64,000 nucleotides of DNA from Paramecium octaurelia (GCA_905182995.1 CAJJDP010000014.1:256856-320855), one strand, 5' to 3'; positions 23,300-35,728 are shown, counted from the stretch's first letter. Numbers and translations are program-made. The notes: generated from the letters alone by a model not told the origin.

Positions 23300-24668
23300 A
23301 TATAAGCAATTATTTTTATAGCGTATCAAAATAAATTTTATTAAAAACAATGCTGTCTTCAGAAGGAGTAAAGTGGACATGTAAAATTCATAACAAACCT
23401 GTCGTTCAAGTTTGTATATAAAAGTGCAACAATGATTAGAAAGCCAGTTGCCTGACATGTACAAATTCTGACCTTCAACACTTCAGATGTTAATATGTTT
23501 CATTAGAAGATATTCCAAAGTAGGTGGAAAGCCATCAAAAATTATTTTAAGAAATATAGAATTCTATAATATAGTTAGAAGATGAATTTAAAAATAGAAT
23601 ACAGATTATGAAAGAAGTTTTAGATGGCTATTAAATTTAAGAAACATTCAGGTGCATTATTGAATTAGAGCACGTAAATCTTTTGGCAAACGTCTTAAGA
23701 AAACTGCCTAAAATTAAGGAAAGAGTGAATGAAATTTCAAATATAATAAAGGATATATTACAATCGTTGTCTTCTCAAAAATTAGAACCATTAAAGAAAT
23801 GGAAACAAGAGTGCTTAGAAACAACAATGTAACAAAGTGAACAAACCACAAGATTAATCTAAAATCTGAGAAATCAAAACAATTAAGGAAATATGGAAAC
23901 TATTAATCGCTTAGATACAAATTAAAATACTAATAGAAGTCATAGTATATAGGAATTACTAAATCAAGGAAAAGTAAATCTAGGATTTTTAAAGTGTGAG
24001 CTTGCAATAACATGTTTTGACTAAGTTTTAAAAGTAGAGCCTAACAATATTGAAGCTAAAGTAGGTTTAAGTAAATAAAGATATTAAATTAGTGAATACT
24101 CTATGTGAAATGGATTACTTAAATTCTTCTTTCTCCATTTCATAAAAAATCCTTGAATAAGATCCTTAAAATTTTGAAGCAGCATTGTAATAAGGTTGAA
24201 ATAAATAATATGTCATAGGAGTAATTCTTTACAATTAAAAAAAATATGGAGAATCAATTAGCCATATAACATAAAAATTAAATAGATTTTCCAATCATAA
24301 TAAATACAAAGAAGTATTAAAATTGCTTTGTAAGCTTTTTATTAACCATAGATAATAATTACATAGAGAATAATTAACTATAGCATGCAAAAACTGAATT
24401 AGATAAATTAAGATTAACGTATGGGGACAATTTAAGTTATAATTAAGGAATGGGTAATAAAAACATAAAATATTTAATAGCAAAATGCTGTATAATTGAA
24501 AATTAATTAAACGAAGCTCAATACTATTTGAATCAAGCAAATTAAATAAGGAAAGATGATTTAGAAAATGATTTAATTTAATGTACCTTCTTAAAATATT
24601 TTAAGTGCAAATATTTGAAAAATAGTGTTAATATTCAAAGTGTCTGGATTAAATAAGATAAAAATTAC
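23300..24668 (+). repeat. right arm of 1.37-kb inverted repeat
   Basis: Inverted near-copy of 16970-18350, about 5 kb away. The right arm continues into further TPR coding sequence after 24668, whereas the left arm stops, which makes the right arm the likely source. Confidence 0.85.
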
Positions 24669-25790
24669 GAGGATTTAATAAAATTAAAGATTAGAGAAAA
24701 TTAATTAAATTGTAAAGTATTATTACGCTCTATTTTAGTATTTCAATTCTATGAGGTATAAAATTTTTAGGAAGCTATATTCTGGTGTTAATTATATTAG
24801 GAAAATTATCAAGATGATATTGATATTTAGTATATTTTTGGAAAATGTTTATTGGAAAATAAATAGTATAGTATGGCTATTCATTTTTTTGATAAAGTAC
24901 TTCGATAAAGTTAACATCATTGTAAAGCACAAAATGCAAAAAGTACCATAATCTAAAAAAATTAGACCAGGCTTAAGAAAAAAAAAACTTGCTAAATCAA
25001 TCCTCTGTTTAAAGTGTTCGAAATAGATAGTCGAGTGTAATATAATCACATGATTTTTAAAGCTCATGTCGCTAAAACTTCTAATAAGATTACTTAAATT
25101 TGTTATTGCACAAAGCTGGTAATGTAAAATTCAACTAAACTAGGCACCATTTTGGTTGATAATCTTTATCCGTGTACAGTGATTTTTTTAGATGAATGTA
25201 TTAATAATTTTCCATTTGATGAGGAGCTAAAAGTGTTAAAAGCCAAATATTATCTCAAAACCACTGTGGCAATTCATAAGTAGTTAGCATTTGAACTTCT
25301 TGATAGTATAGTAAAGAAAAATCCCCATAATTTAGAAGCATAACATCTTTTGAAATCAATTAATTTTTTAAGTATAATTAGAAACTAAAACTATTAATGA
25401 TCTTATAAGAATGAAAAAAATATTTTATATTTACATTATTTTGAAGGAATTTGTTATAATTAAATCAATCAAAATTTGATTTAGTTTTATCATAAAGTCA
25501 TTAGGAAATTAAGTTTAAACCTAGCAAAATTTCCATTTTTTCTAAAATTTGGCTATTATTTTGATAAATAAGTTAGTGCGATATAATTTAAATACAATTA
25601 AACCAACAAAACTTTAATATAGGTATTATTGGAATAAAGATAAATTCTTAATTATTCCCTTCATTTTAACAAACCATAAAAACTACCTAATGGAGTTAAA
25701 AAAAATTACTTTTCCAGAATTTCATCATTATACTACAGGACAATTTAAGTTTCTTTAAAAAAAATGGATAAATTGACTAAATTTTTTAAC
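23350..25790 (+). pseudogene. zinc-finger/TPR repeat protein, possibly decayed
   Basis: ATG at 23350 opens 'MLSSEGVKWTCKIHNKPV' and a Cys/His cluster ('CNNDQKASCLTC') like a divergent B-box, followed by a coiled coil and then TPR units such as 'LAITCFDQVLKVEPNNIEAK', 'ISQKILEQDPQNFEAALQQG', 'LYNQKKYGESISHI', 'EAIFWCQLYQENYQDDIDIQ' and 'YSMAIHFFDKVLRQ'. Frames change several times; some changes fit short introns (for example 16 nt near 24067 and 24 nt near 24195), but the change near 24250-24330 does not resolve. I treat it as a pseudogene, though a real multi-exon gene is possible. TPR proteins act as protein-interaction scaffolds. Confidence 0.55.
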
Positions 25791-25944
25791 AAATGAAAGC
25801 GATCGAATTGATTCCATTAAATAAAAAAATTTCTGAGAAAAGAATAACAAATAATAGAATCATTTGATCTACCAAATTATTTTTAATAATTTAAGACATT
25901 GTTACTCTTAGAAACATCCTTTATTAAATGAAACTTATAATGAG

Positions 25945-26900
25945 AAATAACCAACGAATAAATATTTTTTATTTTTCTCCATTGAGAATACAATTAATTA
26001 AGAGCAGAATAAGAACTGTTTTTTATTTAAATTATGTTTCTAATTTCTTTAAGAATTTAGTCAATAGCTTTATCATAAAATGTATTAAAATAATAATGTA
26101 TCAAATAATGCATATTATTTGATTATAAATCTATTCTTCTGATCATATAGGGTTATTCCACACTCTTTCAATAGGATTTTTCTAAGGAGAGTAGGTGGTA
26201 GGAATAATTAGAAAATTCCATTCAACGCCTTATCAAGTATTTTACTCTTATCAACAGGGGCTATTAAAAAAAATAATTATCAAAAATTATTAGTTTTCAT
26301 ACTGTTGTTTGAAGCTCTTATTAAATTTAAAGTAGTTCGATGTATATCCATTAGTTAATATTTCCATTAGCAACCTAATAAGCCTAAAAATTCTTTGTAT
26401 CAATAGCTAACAATATTTTAATGCTTATTTTTTCTGGTCAGCACAAGGCACGCTTATACTTATTTCTTAATTATCAATATTTTGAAGTTTTTGTTTAGCT
26501 TCCTAATGAAATTCTTTCACAAAACAACATAAGCTTTATTAACATGCAAAATTGTTAGATTTGATGCATAATTAAACTTTATATTCATAAGTTTATTTAT
26601 TTTTAACTATTGGTGTTCTTGAATTTATTATTGTTATGTTTTTTTCAACGATTTTAGTCTAAAGTGCTCTATTCTTTTCTATCCATCTTTTTCTGGTAGG
26701 CTTTGATTTAACTGAATATTTATTTTTATTTAAAAATTTGGCTTCTTTTTCTTCCTTTCTTCTCTAAATTTAAAGACATTAATTACACTTAATTATTATT
26801 TTCCAATAAATCAACTTTGGTTAAGCGTTATAATTCTATCAGCATCAGAATAATGATTAGAAAATTTAAACATTCAATATCTGAAATTCATTTGTCCACT
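25945..26900 (-). mobile_element. Tc1/mariner (IS630-type) transposase remnant, copy B
   Basis: It shares ~260 bp with copy A, including the 'PPYSP...IERVW' region, here with a one-base loss that breaks the frame. Minus-strand sequence further upstream reads like the body of the same enzyme: 'SVPCADQKKQALKYC', 'TNGYTSNYFKF' and 'IFDNYFF', the last resembling the second catalytic Asp (DN) of the DDE set. Multiple stops and frame changes show that it is dead. I could not define terminal inverted repeats. Confidence 0.65.
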
Positions 26901-27144
26901 TTTTATTTGACAGTATAAGTATATTGAACTAAATTATATTCTATTTCTAACATACTTTTTCTAATTCTTTAAAGAGCTTGATTTTAGACAGTTTTTAAAT
27001 AAATTACCTAATTTTCATTTAATCTTTTTCAATCCCTAAATATTTCTCTAATGCCAGATTGAGCAAATATTCACATTTTATCACTGCCGAGGCATCATCA
27101 GACATGTAATATGTCTCGAAATCAAGTCTGCATTCATCCAATCC
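26845..27144 (-). pseudogene. orphan ORF with upstream in-frame TGA
   Basis: A 100-codon frame with coding character, beginning 'GLDECRLDFETYYMSDDA' and continuing 'VIKCEYLLNLALEKYLGIEK'. The same frame continues upstream across a TGA (27145-27147) as 'SSSFIILLSDYILRSQLFSR', suggesting one protein broken by a nonsense change. The family is unknown. Given the dead transposase beside it, it is probably a relic. Confidence 0.4.
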
Positions 27145-27149
27145 TCACC

Positions 27150-29289
27150 GACTAAATAGTTAACTTCTTAAAATGTAATCGCTTAAAAGGATAATAAATG
27201 AAGATGAAGGGTTCATCAAAGCACTTGAATATTAAAGCCTAAGATGTAGACTATATCACCACCTTTCTTATTATATTTTAGTATTTTGTTCCAATCTGAT
27301 TCGCATCTATTTAGTGATTTTAGATTATAAATTTATATTAAAAAAATCAAAAATTTGATTGTATTTAAAAATATAAATCCTATTAATACTAATTCAAGGA
27401 ATTGGAATTAATTCCATATTGTTGTATTCCCTGTTATAATGACTTTTTAAGAGGTTGATTATTAACCACTCATTGAAAATGATATTATTATTCATTTTTA
27501 TTCTTCTGTATTTTCTGTCTGCTGAAGTTACTTTTATGCTGTAAACCTCATCAAAAAAATATCTATGGTTTATTCAAATTAGATTGATCTTCTCGCTTAA
27601 TAAATATTTTTTTCTAAATTTTTTAAAGACTTGAAATTACATTTTTGCAGGTCTAGAAACTTAGGTAGACTATTTATATTGTTATTTATTTTTTAAGTTT
27701 TTTTCAACAAATCTACTGCTAAATTTTTAAGAGTTTACGAATCAATGAATCCATAGGTTACATTCTATATAATTAGTTAATGGTAAGTTCTGATGATTTG
27801 TTTCTTTTTCTTTTATTTAATTATTATTTGTTGGAAAAGGAAAGGTATTCCCGATCTGTTTATCTGCCGTTCTATTTTATGATTATTGTTTGAGAGAAAA
27901 GGGTATTCAATGATGTATTCTAAGTTTGTATTCGAAAATTTTCTCTTTTAACTTTAGCATTAAAAAATAATAATCACAATCATGATAAATTGAAGCTAAA
28001 ATTTTATTCAGAGCATCGATTTGTATTGTAGTTATTGATATTATACTTGGGTTTTTAGCATCAATGAATCAATTGCCCTATAAGTTAAGATTTCAATATT
28101 GTATGAAATTGACATAATTTTAGGAATTTTCATTTCAAATTTTTTTACTTGGAGTTAGTAGTAGTGAATCTGATTCTATTTTAATTTAGAACTATATTTA
28201 GATACCTTTAAATAGGCTAGAATTTAAAGAGATCTCGTTTATTGGTTGTGAAAGATGGTAGGATGTACTTAGTTACCCTAACTCATAAAATCTATTTGAA
28301 TTAAAAAATATATTATTTTAGATTAATTTAATTAATACATGAATTTTAACTAATTCTTTCAAATATTATATATTTATATTTGAAATTGAAATTGCCTTTT
28401 TTTCCAAATTTAATGCTAAATCATAGTAGAATAAAAATAAAAATAATCTAATTTATTGATTTCAAGTTAAGTTTTAAACATTAATCCATTTATATATTAC
28501 ATGTCAATTTATTTGAAAAATACTCTGTATAATAATTTTATTTTATACAATTTCTTTCTTCAGAAGATTGTAGTTTATTCTATATTAATAAAGAAATTTA
28601 ATCAAACTAAGAGTTACGCCATACTAAAAGAAGTTAGAAACTATTTACATTTTTTGATTAATTTTGCAAGAAACATATTTTGGTTTGAATATATTAAAAT
28701 ATATTCCTCTCAATATGATTTTTAGTGCCATTTAAACAAAAAAACTTTACAGCATAAAGAAATAAATAAAAAAATAAACGTATTTTAAGTTTAGTATCAT
28801 AAAGAAATTTAGTTTACTATTCAAACAAAAATTAACCTGAATTTTAAATTTTTTTTATCTTTTGGCTATCCATTGTTTAAATAAAGTTGAATATTTTAAT
28901 ATTTTATTTTTATATTTATTAGAAAGTATTAAAAATAAATTTAAGAATATTGTATTTTATTTAAAAGCCATTCATCAGCTACAGTGTTTTTTCAAGTTAA
29001 AAACAATAGACGGGAATCATTTAACTCTTATTGTTGATTATGAATGAAAAATAGATAACTAAATTAATATCTCTTTATTATTTATTGAAATATCAACAAT
29101 TTACGATCTATTTAAGTAAACATTCACCATTAAGCACTAGAAATCTAATTTTATGTGATGTTAAATTACTTATAAAAATTACTTTGAAAATAAATAATAT
29201 AATGTAAATTTAAATCTATAACATAACAACTTATCTATATAGCAATAATATTTATCTGAAGAACTTTAATTAATTTTAATTTGAAATCA
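27150..29289. other. AT-rich stretch with relic ORFs
   Basis: Two long ciliate-code open stretches occur on the + strand: 28501 to about 28890 ('MSIYLKNTLYNNFILYNF...') and about 28862-29047 ('AIHCLNKVEYFNILFLYL'). The second has a faint TPR-like spacing, but neither has firm motifs. The rest shows nothing supportable. Confidence 0.4.
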
Positions 29290-29806
29290 ATGCATTCAGA
29301 AACCAATAATTCGGAAACAGACATTTTAATACTAAATAAGAACGATGAATCTTTAACTTATGGATGTCGAAAATAAGATAAAAAGCTAAATCTTCAATTA
29401 AAAAAGAAACCAATTCATAAAAAATAAAAGGCCAAACAATTTACTTTGGAGGAGGATTAATTACTTCTTTTGCAAGTGATTAGGATTGGGAAGAGGTTTG
29501 AAGCCATAGCAAGAAATTTTCCGAAAAGATCTAAACATGAATTAAAAAATAGATACTATACTCACTTAAGAGACAGAGAAAATGAAATCTTCGATCCTCA
29601 GTAATTATTTATAATCATTATTTAGAAGCCTCTTTTATGTTTCCCATGAAGCTCCGAAGAAAAATAAGAATTCCTAAAGTAATTATCACGAATTAAGTGT
29701 TTAATTACAGAATGTTGGCATAGAAGAAGAATACAAAGCAATTTTAGAAAAATTCATCGGCCAAGTAAGCGATCTGTTCTCATTTATCAAATCTTTTCCA
29801 ATATGA
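29290..29806 (+). CDS. single SANT/Myb-domain protein, 163 aa (paralogue)
   Basis: Two exons with one 25-nt intron (29601-29625) give a 164-codon frame. A polar start ('MHSETNNSETDILILNKN') and a basic patch lead into one SANT/Myb repeat at about residues 58-106: 'KQFTLEEDQLLLLQVIRIGK', then 'NFPKRSKHELKNRYYTHLR'. The C-terminus, 'GIEEEYKAILEKFIGQVSDL', aligns with the C-terminal helix of the protein at 3459-4202, so the two are paralogues sharing more than the DNA-binding domain. Likely a nuclear DNA- or chromatin-binding factor. It is an intact gene at the edge of the repeat island. Confidence 0.75.
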
Positions 29807-30836
29807 TTTTTAAATTGATTTATTTAATATCTTAGAGTTTTATTTATGATGTAATAACAACCTCACTCTTTTAGTGTGATATCCAAATACAATTTAACAG
29901 TTTTATGGTTCTTAACTTCATGTTTGTTAAGTCTTCATGGTCATATTAATATATTACCTGAACAAATAAACCGTATGATTATTAATTATTGAAATTTAAT
30001 TAAAATACAGTATTAATATAATAAAATGACAAAAACTATTTAACTTAATATTATAAGCTTTTTTCACCAAATTTTGCAATACCAGTGCCTAAGTATGTCT
30101 GAAATATGGAAATAAAGAAAACAAATTTAATAAAATCTTCTTTTCTATAAATAAATAAACCTTAATTTAATTTTCAAAGATTTTTCTATTAAAAGCCTTT
30201 GCTTACTATGATGTATGTATTTAAAGGATTATTTGTTCTTAATTAGAAATCAAGTCTCATAAATCAAGAAAAATGGTTATAATTTAATTAGATGTAATTT
30301 TACCTCACTATTTTTTTTTTTTAATTTCTTTATAATATTTGGAATAGGTTAGATTCAATGACTCCCTTTTTTAAATTATTATCATAGCATTTTGATTAAA
30401 GAACACACACATGATAAAAATTTTTATTTTATTTATCGTTAATTGTACTATAGTAATTACAATTTTTCTTTAATCTTCTCCTTTAATTATCATTTTAAAA
30501 AGCTTCTAACCTAAGTCTGATGTTGTCTTAATTTAAAAATCATATTTAGCGTTAATTAATATAGAAATAATTTCATAGGTTAACCCACAATTTTATACAG
30601 TTTTACAGTAGAAGAATATTTTATATAACCTAATTAGACTGAGAAGGGTGCTACAATATATAGCATTTTAGATCTTTATATTCTTAATTATCAAATTAAT
30701 AGATGAGCATCAATATATTATTTTTTGGTTGGAACTGACTAACTAACAAACAAACATGCTTTGATGAAATTATCAACCAATTAATATTTACTATATATTC
30801 TTGAGATTATAAATATATATACATATAATATACTTT
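29807..30836. other. intergenic AT-rich stretch
   Basis: No supported gene. A short minus-strand piece near 30050-30110 ('TYLGTGIAKFGEKSL') looks protein-like but could not be joined to anything. Confidence 0.4.
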
Positions 30837-32185
30837 ATGAATTAGGAAGGGTAGGTTTAGTAAGTTTAAGAATCTTTAATACTAAAAAAACCACAGAGAA
30901 TCATCAATAGATACAAACATAATTAATTGCTTTATAATTATTTTGTGATAAGGGATTTCAAATCAGCTTAAGAATTAATTGAAAAACTAACACAAGAACA
31001 TGGAGATATTCATGAATATGCAAACTAGATATAAGGATATATTTTTAAGATGACTGGATAACTTTCCAAATCGACTGAGACATTCAAGAAGTTTTTATCA
31101 TTTAATGAATAAGATCAAGAAGTTCTAAAAACTATTGCAAAAAACTTATAATTAGGTATTAATATCTGTAATATGCAGATGGTAGATTCAAGATTAGTTT
31201 AGATGTTGCTTAGAAGGCTTTGAATTTGAAAAAGAATGATTGGGAAGTATTTTATACTATTGGAAATTGCTATTATGCCTAAAAAGATTTTGATAAAGCA
31301 CTTATAAATTATAAAAGGGCATTTGAACTCTCAATTAATGAAACAACTTATAATCGATTAGGAAAGTTTTACTTGTCCTTAGAGAAGTATGATGAAGCTT
31401 TAGCAGTTTATAAGACTGCTCTAAATTCATAACCACAAAATAATGAACTTAAGGCATTGCTTGGTGTATTGCTTTTGAGGATGGGTTAAACTCAAGAAGC
31501 TAAGAAATATTTAGAAAGTGTTACTGCAACCGATACAAAGTGTATAAATCCATATATAATTTAGCATTGCTGGGTCTCGGGTCAATAATGTAGGATCAAG
31601 AAAGCTATGACGAGGCTCTTGTATATTACAGAAAGCTAATAGCAATACATCCGACATCAGCATAAGTTTGGAATAATATTGCTATGTGTTATTATGGGAA
31701 ATAGGAAATTCTTCCAGCAATTATAAGTTTGAAAAGGGCAATTTATTATGATCCATTTGAGTCTACAATCCACTTTAATATGGGTTTAGTACATCTATAT
31801 GAAAAATAATATATGTCTGCATTTCATTACTTTTAAACTGCAATTACTTTAAATCCAGATGATTCCTAATCATATATGTATTTGGGAATAGCCTTAAATA
31901 AATTGAATGATTTCCAGAACGCATGCAGATCATTTGAGAGAGCCTTGGAGCTCGATAAAGAAAAGTATAATACAGTATTGATTATTGATTAGAGACTATT
32001 TAATCTATTTGAACTATTGCATAATTTTATTACAGAGAGGAGATGAATCATCATAATATGCTTAACAAATTTTTCGATATTTTTGTGATTAATACAAAGA
32101 GCAAGAATAACATTATGATAATCGTTGCAAAAAGGAAGTTGTTTAAGAGCTCAAGTAACAAATATATAAATATCTAAAGTCATGA
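30837..32185 (+). CDS. BBS4: Bardet-Biedl syndrome 4 protein homologue (BBSome, TPR), 424 aa
   Basis: Four exons; introns 31156-31178, 31542-31564 and 31965-31992. The protein is an all-TPR solenoid with BBS4 character in the right order: 'YNYFVIRDFKSAQELIEK', 'NQIQGYIFKMTGQLSKS', 'YTIGNCYYAQKDFDKAL', 'YNRLGKFYLSLEKYDEA', 'VWNNIAMCYYGKQEILPA', 'NMGLVHLYEKQYMSAFHY' and 'LGIALNKLNDFQNACRSF'. The 'WNNIAMCYYGK' and 'FNMGLVHL' elements are especially typical. BBS4 is a subunit of the BBSome, the coat that carries membrane proteins into and out of cilia with IFT. At 424 residues it is near the usual ~500. The stop lies only 22 bp from the end of the facing gene. Confidence 0.88.
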
Positions 32186-32207
32186 TAAATTATTATATTA
32201 TAAATAA

Positions 32208-34010
32208 TCAATTCTTATTTAATTTTAACACTCTCATTTTCCCATTCTCAAACCCTAATAAAAATACCAACTGTTGATTCTAAAATTCCCTTTAAAATAT
32301 TAATTTGCCTGTTAATATTTAATCATCAAATTGTATTCCTTATAAAGCTATCTTATTATTCAAATCTTAAAACTTAACTTTTGTTTCATTATTTTCTAAA
32401 ACGGCAAGTATAAACCCTTCTTCTTCCAAACCATATTAATAGAAAACATGGAAAATACAATGGTACATTTGTGAAAGGCTGTAGACTAATTTATAATTAT
32501 TCTCAACAACATTATCATCATAAGTATATACATAAAATCCTCTATTAGTACTAACACAAAAAGTATCTTATTCCTAAAAGTTGTGTAAAATAGTTGCTTA
32601 TTCTATACAATCTCTTACATTTTATAGTTATAAAGTCTACTTTTTGACTCCATCTATTAAACTAAAAACATCAATTTTATTTTATTGCATCTAAGTATAT
32701 GCTGATTAGTCTCACTCATCAATAAATCACCCTCATTTGGAAATGAATATTGATATCTCAAGACTTTCCTAATTTTAGCATCATTGAAATGCCAAATTAT
32801 CACATAAAAGCAATTTTATTTACATCCACCTGACGCTATTAGAAAATTATAGCATAGAATTACTAATATTTTATAAAGCGTCATACCTTATTTAAGGCAT
32901 ATGAATTGTTTATTCATAAAATTCATACTCTTACTCGAAATAGACATAATTGAATTATCACCAAATAGAACCACAAATTCATCTTTCTTATCTGCTACAC
33001 ATACATATTTTAAGTTTAAAAAAGGCAAGGAGCAATTGGTTTAAATTCTATATAACATTTGCTATATTTCCATAATTTAATTTCATTAGGATGCACAGTA
33101 ATCAAGTTTTCAGCATTCAACAGTAAGATTTATAAGATTTTAGGAGTTGATGTTGGATCATCTTCATTTGTTGCTAAATCAACTTCAACCAGGACAATAT
33201 TATGGGTAGCTGAATTTGGCCTAATACTCATTTTTACTATGTGACAACATTCGTTTTGTAAACCGCTTTAAAGCACCAGCCAGTTTATTCATGTTTCTTT
33301 CCCATAGACCACCTGTCAATCTCAATGCCTTTATTTCTTCTTATTATTATGTTTATAAGAATTAATTTTGTTGTAATTTTTACCTCTCTCTTTCATCAAC
33401 TAAAAAGAATTAATCATCTTTAACCAAAAATTCTTAATGATGTTATTTAAATTAATCTAAATTTTGATGTCTGACAAGTTTGAGTAGTCTTATCATTTTA
33501 TCAAATGCCTCCTTTCTTGAGGTGGAACTCAACTTAATCTTATTTTTATATTCTGTTGTATCTTCTATAGATCTACACTCCTTTTCAACTTTTTTCAATT
33601 ACTTGATTATATATTTCAACCTCTTTTCCTTTGTTCACTCTTCAATACCGAAATTTCATGAGTTGTAGTTTGCTACACTCGGTGCCTACGCTTAATCTTT
33701 TCTCTAATGTGATTAATGTACCAATCTAAACTATCAGTTTTATGATTTGGATGAACAAAATGTGCACATTCTTAGCAGCATAATTTTTATAAAATTTTGC
33801 ATTCATTTTCATGACATACAACGTCTAGTTTGCATTCCCTATTATTTTCATGTGAAAATGGTCTTGGTCTTATGTAATTGATAGACTTTGACTAACCATC
33901 ATTCTAATCAACTTCATCTTATTATAATAATCCAGCATTTTAATTCTTAATATAATCTTGTTAATCTATTTGTTTTATTTCGCAGATGTGTAATTATGCT
34001 CTTCCTAACA
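32208..34010 (-). CDS. B-box-like zinc finger, coiled-coil and WD-like protein
   Basis: The 5' end is unresolved; I place it near 34010 because the reading frame there lacks an ATG, so a further exon is likely. The N-terminal part has a Cys/His cluster ('CKLDVVCHENECKIL', 'LCCQECAHFVHPNHKTD') like a B-box, then a charged coiled coil. A 32-nt intron at 33589-33620 restores the frame to 'VEKECRSIEDTTEYKNKIKL', followed by 'NQFLQTQQQEIKALRLTGGL'. The C-terminus is built of short beta-strand units ('TVHPNEIKLWKY', 'LVFLLGFENGKMRVLKLN') as in a WD40 propeller and ends with TGA at 32208. This family layout is abundant in Paramecium; a scaffold role is inferred. More introns are present than I could fix. 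Confidence 0.6.
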
Positions 34011-34096
34011 AATTAATTTAATGATTTTATATTAATGTTATAAATTTGCTGTAAATAAAATATTTATATAAATTATAATTCAATTCCAATTAGTGA

Positions 34097-35698
34097 TCAT
34101 ATCTTCTATAATTTCTTTAACTCTTCATCACTATCCAGTTCAATTATTTTGTTTTTTTCTGTATATGACAACAATTATTCTATCAACACTTTTATCTAAA
34201 ATAGAATCTCAATTTTATCCGATTTTTCAAGAGGCTTATTTGATTTCTCTTGACAAATACTGAGTATCATGAGTAAACTATTGCTAGTTTATTTTGATTC
34301 TTCGAAAATACTCTTTAACTCAACCAAATATTTTGAACGCTCCTAATACACTAATTCAAGCATTTTCTCAATTATTTCAGCCTCGCATTATTCTGTTGGA
34401 TTCAATACTGAAGTTCTACAAAAGTTGTTTAATTGAGTGAAACTAGTAACACTATAAAGTTCAACAAGTGGTTTTTAAATATATTAAAAATATTTCCTTA
34501 GTACTGTATCAGTGGTATCAAATTTAAGGTTCCCATTTCTTAATTTCATCAAATTTATAATTTATGGGAATCCTGTTTTATCCTTTATCATTTTTGTAAT
34601 CACTTATTTTAAGACAATTACAATATTGACTTTGAGATTTCTATTTTGTTATCTTCTTTCTGTCATTTGTTATGATGTCTCTAATAGTTAATTAAATAGA
34701 GTTTTCAATCGATTGATTTAAGGAGAATTCTAAATTTTTGATGTTTGAGTCAACAAATTTCTTATTTGCATTTAATTTACTTCTATTCCTTTCATTACTA
34801 GAACCGATAATGTGGAATCAATTAAGTCTTATTCAGGTATCTCTAAATATTGCTTATAATATTGCAATTTCAGTTCTAGAAGCCCTTGTTCTGCTAATGA
34901 TACATTGTTATAACCCAATTCTTCAGCCACCTTCTTTACTTAAACAATTGACAATATGGTTCTTTCTAGATTTTAGTCTATCCTCAATTTCATCTGATCT
35001 CCTGTCAAACATAAACAATTAATGAAACAAGGCAAGGGAATCTGCTCTTGATTACAAACAGCAATTAAAATGAATATTATTCTCTCGTTGTGCTATAACA
35101 AATATATTAATGTGGGAGGTTGATTGATTTAATAGAGTTTCGTGGAAATGGGATGCTAAATTTATTGATCGAGCAAATATTTGAGATGCTCCACATTGAC
35201 TCTGGTTTTAATTCTTTTCACAACTTCGTATATGATATCTTATAAGGTGTACAAGTCGTCAGTATGACTATCAGTAATATGACTAAGTTCATCAAGATGT
35301 GCTTATGAAAATTCAATAGTATACTCATTATTAATTATTTAGATGAAATTCACAAATTTGGGAAAAGACTTGTCATATTTGATGATAGCCAATAATTTAC
35401 CTTTTATTTTTTATTCAATTATCATTTGCTCTTTCACAAACTAGTCTATTTGTTTGAGTATCAATCCAAATTTAATAATGTTCTTTCTGTCAGGAATATT
35501 GTCCTCAATCTATTTGACTGATAAAAATTCATTGATGATGGGATCCTGCATTATATCATTCATTTGTTTAAAGATGTGCTTGTATGTTGAATACATTTAA
35601 TAATTAAAAATTGATTTTGGGTCAGTGATGCCTAAATATTTTGGTCTTATTTTCTTGTTTTTATTTATATTCAATTAATATAATATTATTTGAAACAT
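34097..35698 (-). CDS. large intronless orphan helical protein, 533 aa
   Basis: One uninterrupted 534-codon frame from ATG at 35698 to TGA at 34097, unusual here because nearly all long genes have introns. It begins 'MFQIILYQLNINKNKKIRPK', followed by long alpha-helical segments ('YSTYKHIFKQMNDIMQDP', 'KNIIKFGLILKQIDQFVKEQ', 'LYTLQDIIYEVVKRIK') and a C-terminal coiled region ('EAEIIEKMLELVYQERSKYL'). There is one hydrophobic patch ('IIFILIAVCNQEQIPLPC'), too short to be a sure membrane helix. Helix pattern and spacing faintly recall the GAP-related half of IQGAP proteins, but I see no diagnostic Arg finger or FLR motif. Function unknown. Confidence 0.7.
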
Positions 35699-35728
35699 AT
35701 CTCATTATTTTTATCAAATATAAAATAA

